A stretch of 31,888 nt of DNA from a virus. Made by a program: the position numbers and the translations under genes. The first letter of the stretch is position 1; each line of letters begins with the position of its first letter. The notes under the pieces are model-generated. The model ran no database searches. It worked only from the letters and a program-made list of their open reading frames with translations, and was not told the origin of the DNA. This document shows, piece after piece, positions 8,001 to 17,700 of this stretch. The stretch is from IMG/VR virus record IMGVR_UViG_3300044614_000569, positions 1-31,888 of that record; one strand, given 5' to 3'.

Positions 8001-8026
8001 TCCCCCCAGAAATGGGGGGATTTTCT
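8001..8026 (+). terminator. Rho-independent terminator after the tail tube gene
   Basis: TCCCCCC (8001-8007) pairs perfectly with GGGGGGA (8014-8020) around AGAAAT, followed by TTTTCT. It lies 23 bases after the tail tube stop. Confidence 0.9.
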
Positions 8027-8028
8027 AT

Positions 8029-8064
8029 TTGTGCTGATAAAATCTATATGATACAATAATTAAG
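8029..8064 (+). promoter_or_regulatory. Extended -10 promoter for the chaperone/tape measure genes
   Basis: TGATACAAT (8049-8057) is an extended -10 box directly after the tail tube terminator; 17 bases upstream lies TTGTGC (8029-8034), which keeps the TTG of a -35 box. The layout copies that after the capsid gene: terminator, then extended -10 promoter, then a short leader with a strong ribosome site. Confidence 0.55.
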
Positions 8065-8087
8065 ACTAGATCCTAGGAGGATTCAAA

Positions 8088-8420
8088 TTGGCAACAACAG
8101 TATATAGCGTAGAAGAAATTACTCTACAAAATGGCGTAACCGTAAAGCTAAAGCCTTTAACAATTAAAGAGCTTAGAAAGTTTATGGTTGTTATCCAAAA
8201 GACAGCAGACGTAACTACAGAAGACGAAACATTAACAATCCTTATTGAAGCATGTGCAGTAGCACTAGAAAAGCAGTTACCAGACTTGGTAAAAGATGTA
8301 GATGCTTTTGAAGATGTTCTAGATGTTCCAACAATTAACCGCATCCTAGAAGTATGTGGTGGAATTAAGATGGACGACCCAAACCTTCTAGCGGCAGCGG
8401 TTCTGGCTGGGCAGAACTAG
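8088..8420 (+). CDS. Tail assembly chaperone G (unshifted product)
   Basis: 110 aa from TTG 8088, with AGGAGG (8075-8080) seven bases upstream. This is the shorter tail assembly chaperone, which binds the tape measure protein before tube polymerisation and is not in the virion. The sequence VEEITLQNGVTVKLKPLTIKELRKFM followed by an acidic helical region matches the gpG-like family of phages of Gram-positive hosts. Position between tail tube and tape measure is diagnostic. A slippery heptamer near the 3' end lets a fraction of ribosomes make the longer GT form. Confidence 0.85.
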   Translation: MATTVYSVEEITLQNGVTVKLKPLTIKELRKFMVVIQKTADVTTEDETLTILIEACAVALEKQLPDLVKDVDAFEDVLDVPTINRILEVCGGIKMDDPNLLAAAVLAGQN

Positions 8421-8749
8421 ATTTAGCCGCTTTATTAGGAGAAGTTTTTCTTTTAGGTAATTGGAAAAATTACGAAGAGCTAGAAGAAAGCCTCTCAATG
8501 CCAGAACTTGTTCAAACATTTAAGTCAATGCAGAAAAGTGAGTCAGAAAAAAGAAAGTTCTTAGCAGCAATTCAAGGCATTGAGTTAGATGGTGAAGAAG
8601 AAGAAAACAAAGGTCCTACCTTTGAAGACATACAAAGAAGGGCACTTGGAATAGAAGCATCAGGAGATGATGTGGTTTCATTACAAGGCCCATTTGCAGC
8701 AGAAGCTGGCTTTGGTGTTGGAGCAGGATTAGGATACTCAAAGGAGTAA
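8088..8749 (+). CDS. Tail assembly chaperone GT, made by -1 frameshift
   Basis: Join 8088..8384, 8384..8749: 99 residues of G followed by 121 residues in the -1 frame, about 220 aa in all. The -1 frame has no stop from 8369 to 8746, has no ribosome site of its own, and reads DDPN then PSSGSGSGWAELDLAALLGEVFLLGNWKNYEEL, a flexible linker joined to a helical T domain. The T part ends in a glycine-rich tail (AEAGFGVGAGLGYSKE). The internal ATG at 8498 is not a likely start. In known phages G binds the tape measure and T recruits tube subunits, and their ratio is set by frameshift efficiency. Confidence 0.88.
8378..8417 (+). promoter_or_regulatory. Programmed -1 frameshift site: slippery heptamer plus hairpin
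   Basis: C CCA AAC (8378-8384) is a perfect X XXY YYZ heptamer set correctly in the G frame (codons GAC CCA AAC). Fifteen bases downstream GTTCTG (8400-8405) pairs with CAGAAC (8412-8417) around GCTGGG, directly before the G stop codon TAG (8418-8420). Confidence 0.85.
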
Positions 8750-8754
8750 ATTAC

Positions 8755-11700
8755 TTGGCTGAACAAAATATTAATACGAACATAACTGCGACGGCAAACT
8801 TTTCAAGTTTAACAGCGCAGTTAAGAGCCGTAACCGCCGAGTTAGTTAAACTTCAAGCTACAACCATTGGATTAGATAGAAACCTATCTAATGAAGTAGG
8901 CAGAATGAATCGTTCATTTGCCGAAACAATGCGAGCAACTGGACAATTTTCTTCACACTTTGTAACACTTGAATCTGATGTACAAAAGTTTGGAAAGAGG
9001 CTAGATACTGGCCGAATGAAACTTGGCGAGTACTTTGGAGTCTGGCAAGGACACACAAGAAAAACAAGTACATTAATTAAAGATCTTGCTAAGCAGCAAG
9101 TATTAATGGAACAAGCTGTATTGCAACCCCTGGGAAGAAATGCCCAGGGGCAAATGCAATACAATGTCCACGTAGCTAATGGACTAGATCTTTTAAAAAA
9201 TAGAACTGCTTTATTAAGACAAGAGGCATCAATTCTTAACAAGGTGATGCTTGATGGATCCAACCAGCTTATCAACTGGGGTAAAAATACACAGTGGGCA
9301 GGACGCCAGTTAACAGTTGGATTAACAGTTCCAATGATGGCATTTGGTGCGGCAGCACAAAAAGCATTCCTAGAAGCAGACCAGCAGCTAGTTAGACTTA
9401 CAAAGGTTTACGGTGGTTTAGCAGAAACATCTTCTGCAGAACTAAAGCAAGTTAGAAAAGATGTCGAGGAGACAGCAAAAGAATTAGCGTCTATCTATGG
9501 TGCATCATATAAAGAAACAATCGCATTAGCAGCGGATATTGCAGCAACTGGCAAGCAAGGAAATGACCTGCTTGTATCAACGCAAGAAACAACAAGACTT
9601 TCTATCCTTGGTGAAGTAGATAGACAAGATGCAATGAAAGCAACTCTTGCTATTCAAAATGCATTTAAACAAAGCAATGATGAGTTAGCACAATCAATTA
9701 ACTTCCTTAACGCAGTTGAAAACCAGACCTCAACATCTCTTGCGGATTTAGTTGAAGCAATTCCAAAAGCAGGACCAGTAATTGAATCTCTTGGTGGAAA
9801 CGTTCAAGATCTTGCTCTTTATTTAACTGCAATGAAAGAAGGCGGAGTAAATGCATCAGAAGGTGCTAATGCCATTAAGTCATCTCTTGCATCACTTATT
9901 AACCCAACTAAAGTTGCAAAAGAAATGTTTATGGGATTTGGAATTGATCTTGGATCAATTGTAAAGAGTAATGCTGGAGATGTAACTGCAACAATATTAG
10001 CACTACAAGCATCATTAGATAAGCTAGATCCGTTACAAAAAGCTCAGGCAATTGAGCAACTTTTTGGAAAATTCCAGTTTGCTCGTATGGGAGCTTTATT
10101 TAATAACCTTGGAAAAGAGGGCTCACAAACTTTACAAGTATTAGATTTGATGAAAGCAAGCACAGAAGAGCTAGCAAGTATAGCAGACCGAGAATTAAAG
10201 GCTATGACAGAGTCTGCATCTGGACAATACAAAAGAGCACTTGAAACAATTAAGGCAGAACTTGCAGGCGTCGGTGATCAGTTCTTAAAGATAAGCACAT
10301 TTGTATTAAAAACAATCAGCGGAATAATTAAGTTTGTAGAAAATCTACCAGGACCAATCAAGTCATTACTGACATTCCTTGGTGGACTAACAGCATTTGC
10401 AGGACCACTTATCATGCTTACTGGTGTGCTTGGAAACTTCCTTGGATATATTATCAAGGGAGTATTCCATCTAAAGCAATTATTTAAGGGTGGCTCAGGA
10501 TTTAAATTATTAACACCTGAAATGATGGCAGCAGCAGAAGCTGGTAAGGTTGTAGAAAAATCATTCTTTAGTGATGCACAAGCTGCAATAGCATTAGAGA
10601 CAGCAGTTAATAATCTTGCAGCGTCATTTGATAGATTGAAGGCAAGCGCATTAAATTCAGCAGTTGCAACAAGCTCAAGTATAAGTACAATGGGTGGAGC
10701 AACAGTATTGTCTCCAACAGGCGTTGCAGCAAATGCAGAAAGAATGGCAGATAAAGATAGCAAGTTTATAGGGGCTCCTTATAGCAGACAATTTGCACAC
10801 ACCATACCTGCAGCTATACAGCAGCCAGGAACCATATTTGGCGTTGTTCCAAACCCAGGTCCAGTAAATGTTAGAGTAAGCAACAACCCACAGATGTATA
10901 TGGATCAGGATCTTCCAAGAGTTCCTGGCGTAACATCTATAAGTGGAGTTTCTACGGGAATCGTAGCTGCAGAAGCTGCTAAATGGCATGCTATGACAGC
11001 AGCAATTGCTACACAGTCACAAGCAGAGCTTTCATTATTAAAGACCGAAGTAGCAGCAACTGGCACAGTTACACATGAGTTATCTTCAGTATACCAAGCA
11101 ATGCTTCCACAGATGCAACAGCTCACACAATTGGCTGCAGATGAAGGAGCTATGATTGTAAGACAGCTACAGCAAGGTGTAATCACTGTAGATCAAGCAA
11201 GAGCAAAAATTATTTCATTAAATGCAACCATTGAAGTTATGATGGCAGAAACAGCTGCACAGGTTGCCGCTGGTATGGGAAGAGGAATAAATCTAACTAC
11301 AGTACCATTTACTAGCCAGCCAGTGGTTGATCCAGTAACTGGCAAGTCCAACATGAAAGAAATGTTCCATAAGCCAGAGACAGCAGCTCTTGTCGATAAG
11401 GTTGCAGAAGGATTAGGTGTTAGAACTTCTGGCGGCGGATACAGCATAGAAACAACTAAGCCAAGAATTATTCTTCCAAAGAGAGGTCCACTTAGAGGCT
11501 TTAATGATGGTGGATATGTATACACATTAGAAGATGGCCCAGTTGTACCTGGTGACAAGAGTGTAAACTATGACAACACAATGGCAAAAATACCAGTTGG
11601 TGGTTTTGTATTAAATCAAGATGCAACAAGAAATAATCCACAGCTAGTGGAATATGCAAAAAAGAGTAAGCCATATAACCGTGGCGGAATGATTGATGCA

Positions 11701-14700
11701 ATGCTGACTCCATATGAGACAGTATTTACACCAGAACAAACACAAGAGATGTTGCCTATACTAGAGGCAGCAAATAACGGACAAAGAATTCAATTTAGAA
11801 ATGCAGGCGGAATCTTAGGCGGACCAATTGTTTCTGGCAAGCACAACTATGGAAGATTTGATGCATTAAAGAGTTTGTTTAAAAGAAAGAAAGCAAAGTC
11901 AGCAGATGATTTAGCAAACCTTTCGCCACAAATAAGGCTTGGAAGAGAGCATAGAACTGACGCAGATGATGCTCATGATTATGTTGAAGGCGTATTTGGA
12001 GCTGCTGCACCAAGAAGAGGAGTTCTTGGAAATAAAAATGGATACTTCTTTGTTGGAAACTGGGGACTGAATACTAGAAAAACAACAAATTCAAAGATAA
12101 ATGCGGGGACAGCTAAGCCACAAGAAATAATAGATGACATAATGTTCCTTCCCCCTTCAGAGGCACTACCAGCACTAAGAAGATTTTTAAAAGTAAATAA
12201 AATAGATGACGAGTTGGCTGATAGACTTGTGCTAGAGGCAAGAGACGGTATCGTATCAAATCTTGCATCACATGGAGACTCGCTTATTGGAGAAAGACTA
12301 TTTGCACAAGCTCAACACGCAGAGTACCTTAAAATAGCAGATCAGCTAGGGCTAAGAAAAAGATATATTGATTCTTTAAATGTACCTGGGCAGAGAAGAG
12401 GGTTCAAAGATCCAGGAAACCACTCCTCTGGATTTCAGGGTGCAACAGCAATAAGTCCATATAGAACATCTGATCTTGATACTTTAATAACAAAAAATGA
12501 AGAGTTTGGTACAAACTTTATGGGCTCTTATGAAACATATAATCCTAAAGAACTAAAGATTAATGGTGAAGATGGAGCATTTGCTCATATGATGCTTGAT
12601 GGCTTTGCAATGGGCGGAATCATTAAAAAGAGAAAAGCTAACTATGGAAGATTATTCCTTGGAATGCCTAAATCAATTAAGCAGGTTCAAGAGCAAAGAA
12701 AACGTAGAGAGGTTATGGAGCAGACGACAGAAGCAGTTAACAAGAGTCGTTTTGCAAAAGAAGAACCAACTAACTTTGGAAAGAAAGAAGAAGATACAAA
12801 AGGACACAGCTTCCCAGTTGAAGGAGTGGGCGGAGTATACACAAAGCCAGATGGAACAAGAGTATTTGTTAAGCCAGTCCTTGATGAAACTGCTGCACTT
12901 GCTGAGCAAAGATATAATGCAATACACCAAGGCGCACATAGATTAACACCTCCTCAGCAGGAAATAAGGGTAATGATAGACCCAACAGATCCAGCAGGTA
13001 AAAGAAAGCTTCTTGTTCTTGAATCACCTTATGATCCAAGATTTGCAAGCTTACCAAAAGAAATGTCAGAGCAGGAGTACTTCCAGCAGTTACTTGCATC
13101 AGCATTAAGAGGAGATAAAGACTTATCACCTGGCAACATTGGAGGAAGTTTTGTTGCAGACGGCGGAACTATGGGTGTATTTAAAACAGCTTCTGGTTTA
13201 AGATCATATGCAGACGATATGCCATCAGTTGCAGAACAAGCAAGAATTAATTTACTTGGCGTAAAGGGCGGAGCAAAGAGATTTTTTGCAGAATCAACAG
13301 TAGACATTCCAAGAGGAATGACCCCTCAGCAATATCAGCAATCGATGCTTAATGAAATTGATGAAGTCCTTCCTAGACTAAAAGAAACAATTGCTGGCTT
13401 TAAAGGTCTAACTCCAAGAGAAGAAGAAGTTTATGCTGCAATGATAAAAAGACTTGAAGATGCAAGGCATGTAAACTGGAAAGAGTTTCATGGCATACAT
13501 TCAGCAGTCAAACCAACAGCTCCAAAATCATTAACACCAGCAGCGCTTGCTAAATTAGAAGAAGCTGCAGCATTAAGAGCAAGACAAAAAGGCCACGCTG
13601 TAAGCCTAAGTGATATGGCATTTAAATCTGATGCTAATGGATTTAATGGCGGTGGATTAATCAATGTTATTAAATCTCTTGCTATGCGTAGAATTGGTGC
13701 AGGGTTTGGCAAGAATACAACTGGCGGATGGGGAGTAACATCACTAGAAATAGGAATGGCAGAAAAGCTATTTGCTTCTAGCGGATTAACAAAGAGAACA
13801 CAAAGAATTCTTTATGACAAGTTTGCAGAAGCACTTGCAAAAGAAATGCCATATGGCTATGCTAAAAATGCACAAGGACAATTATTAAAAGCACTAGAGC
13901 CAGACATTATGGACTCAGTCATTAGATCAGCTGCGTCTTCTACAATTTCCGCACCAGAAGGAAGAAGAGTATTATCTGCAATAGATAGAGATATTCTTAA
14001 GAGAAGATACACAAATTGGGAATCTAGAAAAGATACTCCATTAACAGAAGAGCTAAAGAAATTAATATTTGGCTTAGAGGGCAGAGAAAAGGGCGGACCT
14101 GTATCTGGTGGCACACCTTACATAGTTGGAGAAAAGGGGCCAGAGCTATTTGTTCCTATGAACAGTGGAGGTATTGTTCCTAACCATGCATTAGGCGGAA
14201 TGATTAGAACTGGAAAGTATAATTATGGAGCACTAGGTCCAGTTGCAAGCATTGTAGCACAGCAAGCTTTGCCATTAGCTGCATTCATGTTATTGCCAAA
14301 AGCTTTAGAGAAGTTGGGAATCGCCAGCGAAAAATCAAACCTTATTCTAAATGGAATATTTGCAGTAATGACTGCTGGATCAATTTACAAGGGTGTAAAA
14401 ACTGCAAAGGCTGCAAAGGCTGCTAAAGCAGCAGGTAGTGTTGTAGACGATGCCGCAGAAACCGCAGTAGCAACTAAGAGCGTTAGTAAATTTGCACAAA
14501 GCTTAGCCAAACTAAGATTAGTTGGAATGGCAATTCCTGGTTGGGGTAAGGTAGCAGTAGTAGCACTTACAACACTTGCAACAGTATCTTATGGAGCGTG
14601 GGAGAATGCAAGAAAGGCAAGACTTGCCTCTCAAGAAGCTTTTGATGTAAATGAAAAGCAAGCAAAACAACTTGGAATTGCATACGTAAGTTTAACTGAT

Positions 14701-17700
14701 AAAATAAAAAAGGCAACAGATGCAGCACAAGCACAAAGTCAATTAACTAAGGTAAAGGCAGCGGGATCTACTGCAATTGGCGGCGGAATTAATATGTCCG
14801 TAAAAGAACTTAATGCATTACAAAAGAAAGCCAAAGAGACACAAGGCGATATTGTGTCTATGTTTAATGACCTTGATAAAAATGATGTTACAAAAGCAGC
14901 AACAGCACTAAAGGTTCAGCTAGTTGCAGCAGGAAAATCAGCACAGGATGCAGCAAGAGAAATTTACAGCATTATATCTATTTCAAATAAAGCTTCACAG
15001 GCTACAGAGGCTGTATCATCAACAGAATTTTTAAAGATAGTCGATAGAGCCTCAGCAGCAAAGGTAGCAATAGATACTTTTGTAAAGTCAATGAATGCTT
15101 CCGATGTTGATAAAAAAGAAATTGCAGCATCATTTAGCGGTGGATTAGATGCAATACAGCTTTATTACCAAAGCTTAGTAGGGGTAAAAGATGCTAGCGG
15201 AAAAGCAAAGTCACAAGTAGAAGCTTTAAATGACACTATAGCCCACATGAATGCCAACAAATCTAATCAACAAGATATTGGCGACAATATATTAAATACA
15301 CTTATACAAGAAAACCCACTATATAAAGACATATTAAATTCAACTGATAGCATGGTTGATGCTTGGGCAAAAATACAGTTATATACAAATGGAGTCACAG
15401 CAGACCTTTCTGATATAAGTGGAGAAGAGGCTCAAGGACTACTACAGGTTGTAAACGCTATATCTCAAGCAGCAACAGAGATGACAACAAATGCTAATTT
15501 AATGAATAACCCAATTGATGCAATTGCAGAATACGGAGCAGCTGCAAAGAAAGCATACGATGATGCAAAAAAGGCATCAGATGATGCAACAAAGAATGCT
15601 CAAAAGAATGCAGATGCAGAAATAAAAGCTCTTGATAAAAAGATAGAAAAAATCAATGAAGAAGCAGATGCAAGAATACGTGCCATTGAAGATCAAGCAG
15701 AAAAGCAAGACTATTTAACAGAGGTTCAAAAAGAGCAACTAAACTACCAGCAAGCATTATTGTCTGGCGATATGTCTCGTGCAGCACAATCCCAGCTTAA
15801 TATACAAAGCTTAACAAACGAAAGACAAAAAACACTATCAATAAATGCAATTCAAGATAAGAGAGATGCAGAAGTTAAAAAACTTGAGGCTCAAAAAGCT
15901 GGTGTTCAAGAGAGACTTATTAAGCTTCAAGAGCGAGCAAACAAGTTACAGGAAATAGCTAACGCTAAGCAAAAAGAATATGCGTCAGTACAAGCATTGC
16001 AGCAGAGCATTGCAACAACTTTATCTAAAGCAGCAATTACAACAGACGAAGGAACAATTGCTTTACTTGCTGAGGCACTTCGCTCAGATGTAGCTGCCTT
16101 AGCAGCGCTTGGATCAGATGGTGCAAAAGCTGCTAAAACCGTAACAAGCGGAGTTCCAACATCAAAGGGATCAACAATAGTAACGCCAGGAGGCCAGCCT
16201 ATAGTACAGCCTGGTAAACAAGACTGGGTAGCGTATCTTAAATCATTAACAAATGATCCTGGTGGCCCAGCAAATTCAACAGTAGAATATGCTAAAACTT
16301 ATTTTGAAAAATTTGGCACTCACGTTGAAGACTTTGGTTTGTATGTTAAAACATTAACTGGATTAGATGAGGTTAATGGAACAAGAACTATACCTTTAAG
16401 CAAGCTTCGTGGAGAAATTAAAAAAGACCCAGAAAATCCTAATGATTATAATAAAATGGAATACTTTACAGCAGATGGAAAATCTGTTGGCAAAGGAGCT
16501 AAAGGAAGAGCAAAGTACTTTGAGAACCCAGAAAAGCCTATGTCTGGAGAAGCTTATATATATCCAAATAGCAAAGTAAATCGTGGTGCGCTTAACGGAG
16601 TGCAAGACATAAATCTAGCACTTTACAATAAAGGAGTAAAAACTCCTCTTGTTCAAGACGGATTAAAATATGAGCACAATGGTTCTGTAACAAAGGGAGG
16701 AAAAGTAGTTGGATATTGGGGATACAATATTCCTAATGTTGGATTTAGATCCTATGCTACAGGAGGACCAGTTAAGAATTTTGAGTGGGGTGGAAATGTA
16801 AAGGGTCCAGGAACTGGAACATCTGATTCTATTCCAGCTTGGCTTTCAAATGGTGAGTATGTAATTAAAGAAAAAGCTGTAAAGCAATATGGAGTTAGTT
16901 TCTTTGATGGACTAAATGCTCAAAAGCTTGCAGGTGGTGGCCCAGTTGGATTAGGGTCACCCTCACCAATAAACTCAGGATATTTAAATAAAGGCGGAAT
17001 GATTCCTGGGTTTGCAGAAGGTGGCTGGCTGTCAAGATTTAATCCATTAAATTGGTTTAGTAATGCAGGAAGTGCTTATGTTACTGGAATGCAAAACCAT
17101 GGAGCAAAAAAACTTGATTACCGTGCACCAGAATACAAGACATCTTTAAGCCAGTCAGAAAAGAACGCTACTGCTTTAGAGGCATTAAAAGAAATTTCAA
17201 TGTACAACACAGCTGGAAGAATTGCACAAGGCAACGCTGGAGCTATGGACTACGCATCTATAATTCCATTTATTAGGCCAACCAGAGCCATCAGATCTAC
17301 TAGAAATAAACTAGAAGCACTTAAGCTTATGAAGCAGGGAGTCCATAATTCCCCAAATCCAAACCTAGCTGATGAGCTTTTACATCCACTCGAATACCAG
17401 GCTCAAAAAGAACAAACTTTAGGAAACTTTACACACTTTTCATCAAGCCCTAAGTATCAAGCTGGAAATCCAAGATACGGTAGTAACTCATATAAGACAA
17501 AGCTAGATGTTAAAGCCATAATGACAATATTAAAAAGTAAAGGGTTTGCTAGCTCTACAGATATGGCAAAAAAGTATGGTCTTACAGAAGGTATGTATGG
17601 AGTAAAATTTAATCATCCAGCAGTCCAAGCAGCTATGAAAGACGGATACATTGGAACCAAGTACATGATTGGCAATGAAACTGCTGGACAATTTGCTCCA

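Noticed and set aside
10278-11558. Several antisense reading frames of 90-160 aa inside the tape measure
   Set aside because: Low-complexity mirrors of Ala/Gly/Thr-rich coding sequence; no ribosome sites or promoters.
12596-12946. 116-aa + strand frame inside the tape measure
   Set aside because: Lys/Gln-rich off-frame shadow overlapping a conserved-looking segment of the real gene.
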